Shown here: in pieces, positions 17,879 to 25,903 of the stretch
Numbering within the stretch: position 1 is the stretch's first letter
Layout: each line of letters opens with the position of its first letter
Assembly: GCF_014203225.1 (NCBI RefSeq)
Contig: NZ_JACHIO010000004.1
Coordinates: forward strand, 186,001 to 250,000
DNA from: Granulicella mallensis
GTDB lineage: Bacteria; Acidobacteriota; Terriglobia; Terriglobales; Acidobacteriaceae
Direction of reading: 5' to 3'
Length of the DNA stretch: 64,000 nucleotides
The notes under the pieces: model-generated
Told to the model about the DNA's origin: nothing
The model's input: the letters and a program-made list of their open reading frames with translations, nothing else
Database searches by the model: none
Position numbers and translations under genes: made by a program

Positions 17879-19211
17879 AACATCCAACACCCCTAAACCT
17901 ATCGTGATCTTTGCCATTGGCACGCAAGGCGACATTCGCCCCTGCGTGGCTCTAGGCCAGGGTTTGCAGCGCGCCGGCTATCCCGTACGTATGGCCACCA
18001 GCAGCAACTTCGCAGAGTTAGTGCGCCAGTCGGGACTCGAGTTCTTCCCGCTGACGGCAGACTTTCAGGCGATGCTTGAATCGGACCGGTCCATCGGCGA
18101 CAAGGGCATGAACATCCGCGCCATGATCCGTATCTTTCGCGAGCGCTACTCGAGCTGGGCGGTGAACTGGGTGCAGGAAGGGCTGGCTGCCAGCGAGGGC
18201 GCCGGGCTGCTGATTGGCGTGAGCAACAGCATCATGCTGGCCAAGGCGCTCTCCGAGGCACGAGGCATTCCGTTTGCGATTGCGAGACTGACGCCATGCA
18301 CAGTCTCGAAGTTTCTGCCGCCGATTATGCTGATCAGTTCGCAGAAGAAGCAGATCGGCGCCGTGAGCCTCGCGGCCCATTATCTGCTCTTCAAGCTGCT
18401 GTGGGATGTGATGCGTCCTGCGATCAACGGGCTGGTGCGGCCGCAACTGAAGCTGCCGCTGTATCCGTGGTACGGCCCATACTTCGGTGATCTGCATCGG
18501 TCCAAGGTCATCAACGGCTACAGCCGTCATGTGCTGCCGCGTCCATCGGACTGGACCGAGGACTCACAGGTTAGCGGCTATTGGTTTCTGGATCAGGGCG
18601 AATGGCAGCCCTCCGCTGAGCTGCGTGAGTTTCTCGCGGCAGGACCGAAGCCTATCTACATCGGCTTCGGCAGCATGGTAAGCAGCAACGCCGAGGCCTT
18701 CACCAAGACGATTCTTGACGCCGTGAAGCTGAGCGGGCAGCGTGCCGTTCTTGCGACGGGATGGGGCGGTCTGGACGGAAAAGAAGGACCGCATGACGAG
18801 CAGATCTTCTTTCTTCACCATGCGCCGCACGATCGACTCTTTCCTCTGATGTCCGCAGCCGTGCATCACGGTGGAGCAGGCACGACCGCGGCCGCGGTGC
18901 GTGCGGGAATTCCTTCGGTGATCGTGCCGTTCTTCGGCGATCAGCCCTTCTGGGCGGGCCGACTGAACAGCCTTGGCGTCGCGCCTCCGGGCTTGAAGCG
19001 CAAGCTCATGACCTCCGAAGAGCTGGCTGCGGCATTGACCGCAACACAACAGCCCGCGATGATCGAGAAGGCCGCGGCGCTGGGCCGCGCTGTGCGTGCA
19101 GAGGACGGCATCGAGACAGCCATCGAGTATCTGCGTTCGTGGAATTTATTACCGCCAGCAGCACAGAAGGCTACGAATGAACCGTTGATGGCCACCGCTG
19201 GAGACGCGTAA
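17871..19211 (+). CDS. GT1-family glycosyltransferase (UGT80/Gtf-like)
   Basis: The product is 446 residues from the ATG at 17871, which overlaps the NRPS stop by 8 bases; the Rossmann-fold N-terminus (IVIFAIGTQGDIRPCVALGQ) starts right after it. The C-terminal nucleotide-sugar domain shows PIYIGFGSM, then HHAPHDRLFPLMSAAVHHGGAGTTAAAVRAG and VPFFGDQPFWAGR, the GT1 donor-binding signature seen in sterol glucosyltransferases and antibiotic Gtfs. It is expected to transfer a sugar from a UDP- or dTDP-donor to a lipophilic hydroxyl, probably the NRPS-derived lipid core. It is coupled downstream (TAATG) to an acyltransferase gene. Confidence 0.88.
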   Translation: MAETSNTPKPIVIFAIGTQGDIRPCVALGQGLQRAGYPVRMATSSNFAELVRQSGLEFFPLTADFQAMLESDRSIGDKGMNIRAMIRIFRERYSSWAVNWVQEGLAASEGAGLLIGVSNSIMLAKALSEARGIPFAIARLTPCTVSKFLPPIMLISSQKKQIGAVSLAAHYLLFKLLWDVMRPAINGLVRPQLKLPLYPWYGPYFGDLHRSKVINGYSRHVLPRPSDWTEDSQVSGYWFLDQGEWQPSAELREFLAAGPKPIYIGFGSMVSSNAEAFTKTILDAVKLSGQRAVLATGWGGLDGKEGPHDEQIFFLHHAPHDRLFPLMSAAVHHGGAGTTAAAVRAGIPSVIVPFFGDQPFWAGRLNSLGVAPPGLKRKLMTSEELAAALTATQQPAMIEKAAALGRAVRAEDGIETAIEYLRSWNLLPPAAQKATNEPLMATAGDA

Positions 19212-20557
19212 TGATGAAGCGGCCCATGGCGATGTTCGAGCGCGCAATGTACCTGGAAGGCAGCCTCCATGTAAACGTGACGGTGACGGCACGCCTCTGG
19301 GGTCGCATCTCCGAGCAGCGTCTGCGGCAGGCTCTCGATCGCGTTCAGGCCAAGCATGGCATTCTGCGTTGCCTGCTGGTGCGGGAAAACGGCCGGCCCT
19401 ACTTTGTCGAGCAGGCCACTCCACCCCCGATTCCGTTGCGCATCGTTGAACGCAAGAGCGATGAAGACTGGTTCGATGAATCGACCAGCGACTCGCTGCA
19501 GCGGTTCGATGGCAGTCTTTATCCTCTTGCACGGCTGGTCTGGTTGCGCAGTGAGCTTGAGAACGAGCTTCTACTTGTCTGCAGCCACGCGGTCTGCGAC
19601 GGCAAGTCTCTCATGCTGTTGTTGCAGGAGCTGCTACTGCTGTGTGACCAGCCCGACGCCAGCATCGGCACACCAACGACACTCAATGGCGTGGAAGAGG
19701 TCTTCCCTGCCAAGGTGCTGGCCGACCGCAAGCTGCGACGCTATATCCGTTGGCGTGTAGCGCTGCTGAAGTTCATGATGCGCTTCTCTAGGTCCAGCAA
19801 GAAGAGATGGACGTACGGCGCGATCTACCGCAACCTGTGGAGGCTCGACGAGCAGGCCTCGCAGATGTTCGTCACACGCTGCAAGGCGGAGGGCGCCAGC
19901 GTCTTTGCCGCGTTAAGCGTCGCGATTCTGCAGGCATTTCATAAGGTATGCGGGCCGAAATACATGGAGAAGTTCGAGGCTCCAGTCGACTTCCGCCGCT
20001 ACCTTCCCAATCTGCGCGAAGACAGTCTGTTCGCGGTTGCGCCGACCATCCAGTTGTCGTTGGACAAGCTGCCCGGCGTCGATCCCGAAGGCACCGGCTT
20101 CTGGGCCCTGGCCCGCGCCATGAAGACGGACATCACGAAGAAGATCGACGGGTTGGAGACGTCGATCTATCCCTTGTTTCTGGGCATGGAACAGCTGCAC
20201 GACGTCTACGACAGAATGTTCGCGCAGGCACAGTCCCAGCGCGCCGGTCGCCAGGTTTCGCTGAGCTATGTGGGCAGGCTGGACATGACGCAGAGCTTCA
20301 GCGACTTCCGTGTGCAGGAGATCTGCGACATCACGGCGATGATGTCCCCCACGCCCGCAAACCTGGTTGTGATCTACAGCTACGGCGGCCGCTTCTACTT
20401 CTCTATCTCCTCGGATGAATCGTCGCTGTCGCGCGCGCAGGCGGAGCAGATTCAGCAGCAGGTAATGGAGACCCTGCTGCAGTGTGCTGCCCCCGTGGAA
20501 AAGCCTTTCGCCATCGCGAACAGCATCCCCTCTGCGACCCATGCGGAGGTCTCGTGA
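19211..20557 (+). CDS. Stand-alone condensation/PapA-like acyltransferase A
   Basis: This is a 448-residue two-lobed acyltransferase of the condensation-domain/PapA superfamily. The catalytic SHAVCDG motif is at 125-131, with H126 as the general base and D130 as the structural Asp. The N-terminus (MFERAMYLEG, then AKHGILRCLL) is PapA-like, as is the late GRLDMTQSFSDFRV segment. There is no carrier or adenylation domain. Known relatives move acyl chains from CoA or carrier proteins onto hydroxyls, as in mycobacterial PapA enzymes. In this setting it probably acylates a sugar of the glycolipid. Its ATG overlaps the preceding stop (TAATG), and its stop overlaps the next start (GTGA). Confidence 0.82.
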   Translation: MMKRPMAMFERAMYLEGSLHVNVTVTARLWGRISEQRLRQALDRVQAKHGILRCLLVRENGRPYFVEQATPPPIPLRIVERKSDEDWFDESTSDSLQRFDGSLYPLARLVWLRSELENELLLVCSHAVCDGKSLMLLLQELLLLCDQPDASIGTPTTLNGVEEVFPAKVLADRKLRRYIRWRVALLKFMMRFSRSSKKRWTYGAIYRNLWRLDEQASQMFVTRCKAEGASVFAALSVAILQAFHKVCGPKYMEKFEAPVDFRRYLPNLREDSLFAVAPTIQLSLDKLPGVDPEGTGFWALARAMKTDITKKIDGLETSIYPLFLGMEQLHDVYDRMFAQAQSQRAGRQVSLSYVGRLDMTQSFSDFRVQEICDITAMMSPTPANLVVIYSYGGRFYFSISSDESSLSRAQAEQIQQQVMETLLQCAAPVEKPFAIANSIPSATHAEVS

Positions 20558-21966
20558 AGAAGAACTCTCGGGAAAATGCAGACGGAGCCTCCGGGCAGGC
20601 AGGTTGTCGCTCACGACGCCTGTTGCTGCTGGAACGAACGATGTACCGCGAAGGATGCACGCCGTTCACCGCTGTCTTCCCTCTCCATCTGGTTGGAACA
20701 CTCCAGGAGAACCGGCTGCGGAACGCACTGGCTCGGGTGCAGGCGAAGCATCCGCTGCTGCGTTGTGTCGTCGAGGAGAAGACCAACGGCCCTTGCTTCG
20801 TGATGCGAGACCAGCCGGCACCGATCCCGTTGCGCGTGGTGGAGCGCCAGAGTGAGGACCACTGGCAGGTTGAGACGCGATGGGAATGGACAAAACCCTT
20901 CACACAAGAGGAGCCGCTGGTGCGACTGGTGTGGCTGCGGGGAGATGGAGTGCATGAGCTGTTACTGCTCGCGCATCACTGTATCTGCGATGGGCACTCG
21001 GGGATTCATCTTCTTCACGATCTGTTGCGCGTATATGACGAGCCGGAACAGGAGTTGGGCTCGTATGAGGCGCTCGGCACGGTGGAGGATCTCGTTCCCG
21101 CCGAGGGACTGCGGGACCGCAAAGTGCGCAGCCAGGCACGGCGCAATGTACTCATCCTCCGCACGCTCTCCCTGTTGAAGCGGTTGCTTCCGCACAAGCC
21201 GGCTGCGCCGCAGGTCGCGCCGGAGCAGATTTACTTTCATCGCTGGAGTGTCGATCGCGCCGCGGTAGAGGGTTTAACGGAACGTTGCCGCGCAGAGAAC
21301 ACGACGATACTTGCAGCAGCAAGTATCGCGTTCATGCAGGCGTTTCGCGATGTGCGCGGTGTTAAGGCGCTGAACAAGACCTACACGATGGTAAACGCGA
21401 GGCGGTTTCTGCCGCAGCTTGGCACCGATGCCTTGTTTGGGCTGGTGCCCGGGGTTCCGCTGCTGATGAAGGATCTGCCGCAGCCGCAGGAGATGGGCGC
21501 AGAGAGCTTCTGGCAGCGCGCACGCTCGGTGAAGACCGCTATGACGGCGCAGATGGACCGGCTAGGCGCGGGCCTTTACAGCACACTGCTTACGCTGGAA
21601 GCCATGCATGACAGCTATGCCAGCATGGTTACCGACACCGAGCGTGCCGCTGTAGCGCGGCACGTCACGCTCTCCAACATGGGACGAATCGACCTACCGC
21701 AGCAGTATGGCGATTTTCGATTGGAGAGAATCTATAGCCCACTGGTGATGGTCTCACCAACGCCTGCGAATACGGTGGTGCTTTCCAGCTTCGGCGGCGT
21801 GATGGAGTTCGCCATCATCTCGGATGAGCACTCCCTTCCTCACACGCAGGCGACCGCGATTGCGGAACGGGCGATGCAGATTCTCCGCGCCGTGGCTCCC
21901 GCACAGGAACGGCACGCTGCAGTTGCCGCCCATCAACCCTCGGCGATGCAGGTAGTGACAACATGA
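20554..21966 (+). CDS. Stand-alone condensation/PapA-like acyltransferase B
   Basis: The product is 470 residues. GTG 20554 is chosen because GGAGG lies 5 bases upstream and it makes a GTGA overlap with the previous gene. The full HHCICDG motif is at 141-147. The N-terminal pattern LLLLERTMYREG, QAKHPLLRCVV and APIPLRVVER closely parallels acyltransferase A, as does the GRIDLPQQYGDFRLE segment near residue 380; the two look like duplicates with separate substrate preferences. It is predicted to be a cytoplasmic O- or N-acyltransferase acting on the cluster's glycolipid intermediate. The stop overlaps the GT2 start (ATGA). Confidence 0.82.
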   Translation: MKKNSRENADGASGQAGCRSRRLLLLERTMYREGCTPFTAVFPLHLVGTLQENRLRNALARVQAKHPLLRCVVEEKTNGPCFVMRDQPAPIPLRVVERQSEDHWQVETRWEWTKPFTQEEPLVRLVWLRGDGVHELLLLAHHCICDGHSGIHLLHDLLRVYDEPEQELGSYEALGTVEDLVPAEGLRDRKVRSQARRNVLILRTLSLLKRLLPHKPAAPQVAPEQIYFHRWSVDRAAVEGLTERCRAENTTILAAASIAFMQAFRDVRGVKALNKTYTMVNARRFLPQLGTDALFGLVPGVPLLMKDLPQPQEMGAESFWQRARSVKTAMTAQMDRLGAGLYSTLLTLEAMHDSYASMVTDTERAAVARHVTLSNMGRIDLPQQYGDFRLERIYSPLVMVSPTPANTVVLSSFGGVMEFAIISDEHSLPHTQATAIAERAMQILRAVAPAQERHAAVAAHQPSAMQVVTT

Positions 21967-22949
21967 GAAACTTCGGCCTGATCTTTGTGCTCTATCATCC
22001 GACGGAAGAGTTTCTGGAGAATCTCTTCAAAGCGCGGACTGTCTGCAAGAACCTGGTGGCCGTCGATAACTCGCCCGAGGCAGACCTGCATCTGCATCAA
22101 CTTCTGCGCGAGCAGGGCATGCAGGTCATCTTCAACCACAACGAAGGCGGACTGGCCGGTGCGTATAACCGCGGCACGGAGCTGCTGTTGGACCAGCAGT
22201 GCGAGGTGGTCTTTCTTCTGGATCAGGACTCGGACATCGGCGCATCCTTCTTTGAGGACATGCTGCGGGACTGCAACGCTCTTGGCGTGGAGGAGTTCCT
22301 GGTCGGGCCGAAGGTCTACGAGGTGAACCTTCAGAGTTGCATGCCGGCCTTCCAACGCGAAGGCAACAAGGGCATGCCAAAGCGTGTCCGCATCGATGAC
22401 GAGGTGAAGGGGATGATCCCTGCCCTGTTCGTCATCTCGTCGGGCTCGGCGTTCTCTGCCTCGGCGTATCGCAAGCTGGGTCCCTTCCGCGAGGACTACT
22501 TCATCGAGTACATCGACATCGAGTATGGACTGCGCGCCGTGAGCCAGAATGTGCCGGTTTACATGAATGCCGCGGTGACGATGCGACAGACGACCGGCAA
22601 GATCGAACGGCATGGCAAAACATACACAACCAACCACGGCGCGGGACGACGCTACTACAGTGCTCGCAATGCCGTGCATTGCATCTATATCCATCGCAAG
22701 TACTGGGGACCGCAATGGGTGAGCACGCTGTTAATGGTTTTACAGGTGCTGCGCGTGCTGCAGTATGAACCGCAAAAGCTGAAGAAGGTGACGGCGCTCC
22801 TGTGCGGCTACGGAGATGGAATCTTCGGCAGGCTGGGCTCTTTTGAGGAGCGGCATCCGCACATCGCGACGTTCTGTAACGGTTCAAAGCAGCAAAAGGT
22901 TTTAGCGAATAACAGCACGCCAGACATGGCACGAGAGGAGCAGGCATGA
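21963..22949 (+). CDS. GT2 glycosyltransferase, rhamnosyltransferase-like (RhlC type)
   Basis: The product is 328 residues with a GT-A fold. NHNEGGLAGAYNRG and VFLLDQDSDIG (D87-S90, the metal/nucleotide-binding DQD) are hallmarks of the bacterial rhamnosyltransferase branch (RhlC, WbbL-like), and FREDYFIEYIDIEYGLRA supplies the acceptor-side acids. A hydrophobic stretch near residues 255-270 suggests membrane association. The likely donor is dTDP-L-rhamnose, though no rhamnose-synthesis genes are in the window. It is coupled by ATGA overlaps to acyltransferases on both sides, so it belongs to the same transcript. The family call is strong; the sugar is inference. Confidence 0.85.
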   Translation: MRNFGLIFVLYHPTEEFLENLFKARTVCKNLVAVDNSPEADLHLHQLLREQGMQVIFNHNEGGLAGAYNRGTELLLDQQCEVVFLLDQDSDIGASFFEDMLRDCNALGVEEFLVGPKVYEVNLQSCMPAFQREGNKGMPKRVRIDDEVKGMIPALFVISSGSAFSASAYRKLGPFREDYFIEYIDIEYGLRAVSQNVPVYMNAAVTMRQTTGKIERHGKTYTTNHGAGRRYYSARNAVHCIYIHRKYWGPQWVSTLLMVLQVLRVLQYEPQKLKKVTALLCGYGDGIFGRLGSFEERHPHIATFCNGSKQQKVLANNSTPDMAREEQA

Positions 22950-24244
22950 AGCGAAAACTGTCTGCCATCGAGTGCATGATCGACGGCAATATTGTCTACA
23001 TGGTGCGGCTGGAGGGTACTTTCCTAGTAGACCGTCTGCGCGAGGCGCTGGCTCGGGTACAGCGCAAGCATCCGGCGCTGCGCATGGTGCTCCGCAAGCA
23101 AAAAGACGGCCTGTACTACGAGGAGAACTGCGCGCCGGAGGTTCCGTTGCGTATCGTTCCGCGCATCGCCGAGGACGACTACAAGCGCGAGAGCCTGACA
23201 GAGTTGGAGACGGCCTTTGTGGAAGATCGGTCGCTGCTGCGTGCGGTGTGGCTGCCTGCTGAGACGGAGAGCGATCTGCTGTTGGTGACCTCCCACCGCA
23301 TCTGCGACGGCATGAGCATGTTGACGATCGTCCGCGAGGTACTGTTCGCGTTGCATAGCGATGAAGAACTCGTTCCGTACGAACCGATCACAGCCAAGGT
23401 GATGATCGGCGACTACGAGCCGCCGCAGCCGTGGAAGCGCAAGCTGATCGCGAGCCTGCTGAATAACGGGCTGCGTCTGCTTCCGGCCTCGCGTCGCCCG
23501 CTGGAGAACAAGGAGTACGCGCTGGAGTGGGGTGTCGGCCAGGCATTGACCGATGCGCTGAAGCAGCGCTGCAAGGCAGAAGGTGTCTCGATCCATGCGG
23601 CGCTGGTGATTGCGCTGGACCGTGCCCTGCTCCAGGTCCTGGGAGAGAAGAAGCTGCCGGGTTGGATCGAGAGTCCGATGGATGCACGGCGCGGACGTCT
23701 GGCGTCGCTGAAGAGCGACATGCTTTTCTTTGGCGGGGGCAGTTTGAAGATGCGCACGGGGCAGGCTTCGGAGGAGGAGTTCTGGGCGAAAGGGCGCTCC
23801 GTCCACGAAGAGATTCGCCGTATGATCGACCAGGAGATGGAGGCTATTCCGGGACGGTACTCCTTCAACGAGTTGCTTCGTCCCGTGCCTCACGGGCGAA
23901 TACAGACAATGGTGCAACTGGGCGATGCGCTGAAGGTGAACGGAAGCTGGAATCGTATGGCCCTCTCCAACCTCGGCAACGTTGCGGTCAGCGATGCCAC
24001 TGCACCGTTTCGCGTGAAGGACCTTCGTCTGTACGTGCACTCCTTCAACTTCAGGCTGCTGGGCATCGTTGCCTACGCCTTCAACGGCGAGATGCGCTTC
24101 TACTATGTGGGCGATGAGAAGTGCCTGAGCGTGGAGCAGGCGAACGCGTTGAAAAACGAGTTCATGAACCAGCTGCAACGCCAGGTCGCACCCTTGCAGG
24201 AAGCTGCGAAAGAAGTCCTGCACATGGCAGGTACGACGGCCTAA
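22946..24244 (+). CDS. Stand-alone condensation/PapA-like acyltransferase C
   Basis: The product is 432 residues; ATG overlaps the GT2 stop, with GAGGAG 6 bases upstream. The active-site motif is SHRICDG (H117, D121, G122), the only one of the three with arginine after the catalytic His. It shares the AKHP/RKHPALRMVLRKQKDG and VPLRIVPR framework with A and B but is more divergent in the second half (MDARRGRLASLKSDMLFFGGG). It probably adds a further acyl group, or uses a different acyl donor. A gap of 46 bases separates it from the transporter genes, the first real break in the cluster. Confidence 0.8.
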   Translation: MKRKLSAIECMIDGNIVYMVRLEGTFLVDRLREALARVQRKHPALRMVLRKQKDGLYYEENCAPEVPLRIVPRIAEDDYKRESLTELETAFVEDRSLLRAVWLPAETESDLLLVTSHRICDGMSMLTIVREVLFALHSDEELVPYEPITAKVMIGDYEPPQPWKRKLIASLLNNGLRLLPASRRPLENKEYALEWGVGQALTDALKQRCKAEGVSIHAALVIALDRALLQVLGEKKLPGWIESPMDARRGRLASLKSDMLFFGGGSLKMRTGQASEEEFWAKGRSVHEEIRRMIDQEMEAIPGRYSFNELLRPVPHGRIQTMVQLGDALKVNGSWNRMALSNLGNVAVSDATAPFRVKDLRLYVHSFNFRLLGIVAYAFNGEMRFYYVGDEKCLSVEQANALKNEFMNQLQRQVAPLQEAAKEVLHMAGTTA

Positions 24245-24290
24245 TGACGCGCATAAATAATCTACACACTGTACTTAATGATGGAGAGCG

Positions 24291-25082
24291 ATGATTCGCG
24301 TAAACGATCTGACGAAAACGTTTAAAGACTTTACAGCCGTGAAGGGAGTCTCCTTCCACGTCGCTCCGGGGGAGATCTTCGCCTTCCTCGGGCCGAACGG
24401 CGCGGGCAAGACAACCACGATCAAGATGCTGACGACGATTCTTCGTCCAACCAGCGGGACCGTGGAGCTGGATGGGCTGAACCCTGCGAAAGACAAGATG
24501 GCAGCTCGGAAGAAGTTCGGCATCGTCTTCCAGGACAGCAGCCTGGACGTCGAGCAGAGCGCTTACGAGAACATGGAGATGCACGGCGTCCTTTATCACA
24601 TGCCGAAAAAGGAGCGCGTCCAACGCATCGAGCTCATGCTGAACACCTTCGAGCTGTGGGACCGCCGCAAGGAGTATGTGAAGAAGTTCTCCGGCGGCAT
24701 GAAGCGCAGGCTCGAGATCGCGCGTGGCCTGATGCACAGCCCGAAGATCCTTTTCCTGGATGAGCCAACCCTGGGTCTCGATCCGCAGAGCCGCAACCAG
24801 CTTTGGACGCACGTGAAGCAGCTGAATGAGATCGAGAACACAACGATCTTTCTGACGACACACTATATGGACGAGGTGGAGCGTGTAGCGCACCGCATCG
24901 GCATTATGGACCACGGCGGGTTAATCGCACAGGGAACAGCGGCCGAGTTGAAGGAGCAGACGAACACGGCCTCGCTCGAAGATGCGTTTCTCGCACTGAC
25001 CGGATCTTCGCTGCGCGATGAAGAATCCAGTTCCACCGACCAGTTACGCGAGTATGCCCAGATGCAAGGGAGCGGCAAATGA
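24291..25082 (+). CDS. ABC transporter ATPase, DrrA-like
   Basis: This is a 263-residue ATP-binding subunit with all motifs: Walker A GPNGAGKTTTIK near residue 35, Q-loop FQDSSLD, signature SGGMKRRLEIARG, Walker B ILFLDEPTLGLDP and the switch histidine in TTHYMDE. The pattern fits the daunorubicin-resistance/ABC-2 (DrrA, CcmA-like) exporters. It pairs with the following permease through an ATGA overlap. Given the cluster, it probably powers export of the finished acylated glycolipid, as DrrAB-type systems do for mycobacterial lipids and antibiotics. Confidence 0.92.
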   Translation: MIRVNDLTKTFKDFTAVKGVSFHVAPGEIFAFLGPNGAGKTTTIKMLTTILRPTSGTVELDGLNPAKDKMAARKKFGIVFQDSSLDVEQSAYENMEMHGVLYHMPKKERVQRIELMLNTFELWDRRKEYVKKFSGGMKRRLEIARGLMHSPKILFLDEPTLGLDPQSRNQLWTHVKQLNEIENTTIFLTTHYMDEVERVAHRIGIMDHGGLIAQGTAAELKEQTNTASLEDAFLALTGSSLRDEESSSTDQLREYAQMQGSGK

Positions 25083-25825
25083 TAGTGATTTATATGTTGT
25101 GGCTGCGCGAACTGAAGCGTTTTCTTCGTTCGCCGGTACAGTTGGTGGGCTCTCTCGCGCAACCGGCGTTTTTTCTGGTGGCTCTGGGTTTCGGCTTCAA
25201 TCCGGTCTTTGAGCAGGCGGGACGCGGCAACTACATGCAGTTCATGGCTCCGGGCATGATCGGCATGACCGTGCTGATCAGCGCGGCCTTCTCCGGTGTT
25301 GCGGTTCTTTGGGATCGCCAGTTCGGCTCTCTCAAGGAGACGCTGGTTGCCCCGGTGCCTCGCATCTACATCATGCTGGGACGCACGCTCGGCGGCGCGA
25401 CGGTAGGCGTGCTGCAGGGCGTGCTGATTCTGCTGCTCTGCATGGTGACGGGCTTCCGTCCGCAGCACTGGTATGCCGTGGTGCTGGGCTTCGGCTTCGT
25501 CGGCATGATCTCGATCACGTTTGCCGCGCTTGGCATGGTCATCGGCTCCACGCTGAAGGATATGCAGAGCTTCAACGTCGTGGCGAACTTCATGGTGATG
25601 CCGATGGTCTTCCTGTCGGGTGCGTTCTATCCGCTGGATCATCTGCCGCTCGCGTTGAGCTTGATTACACGCATCAATCCACTTTCGTACGGGGTGGATG
25701 GTCTGCGCGGAACCCTTGTCGGACAGTGGCACTTCAATTACGTGCAGGATATGGGCCTGCTTGGCTGTGTCGGCGTGCTGTTCCTGATCGTCGGGGCTTA
25801 CTGCTTCTCAAAGATCGAAATCTAA
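25079..25825 (+). CDS. ABC-2 type permease, DrrB-like
   Basis: This is a 248-residue inner-membrane protein with six predicted hydrophobic segments and the ABC-2 features: N-terminal LRELKRFLRSP amphipathic helix, FMAPGMIGMTVL, the RQFGSLKETLVAPVPR coupling loop, and the late FMVMPMVFLSGAFYPLDHLP followed by RINPLSYGVDGLRG (the ABC-2 signature). It overlaps the ATPase gene by ATGA and forms the export channel with it. Substrate is inferred from context only. Confidence 0.9.
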   Translation: MIVIYMLWLRELKRFLRSPVQLVGSLAQPAFFLVALGFGFNPVFEQAGRGNYMQFMAPGMIGMTVLISAAFSGVAVLWDRQFGSLKETLVAPVPRIYIMLGRTLGGATVGVLQGVLILLLCMVTGFRPQHWYAVVLGFGFVGMISITFAALGMVIGSTLKDMQSFNVVANFMVMPMVFLSGAFYPLDHLPLALSLITRINPLSYGVDGLRGTLVGQWHFNYVQDMGLLGCVGVLFLIVGAYCFSKIEI

Positions 25826-25903
25826 TCTTTACGATTCCTTGGGGAATAGCGATGCTTCTCTGCCATCCCCAAGAAATTTGAAAGCCGGACCGGGGAGGTC
25901 AAC

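Noticed and set aside
23024-24223. 399-codon open frame on the minus strand
   Set aside because: Antisense shadow of acyltransferase C; His/Gln/Arg-rich with no recognisable domain.
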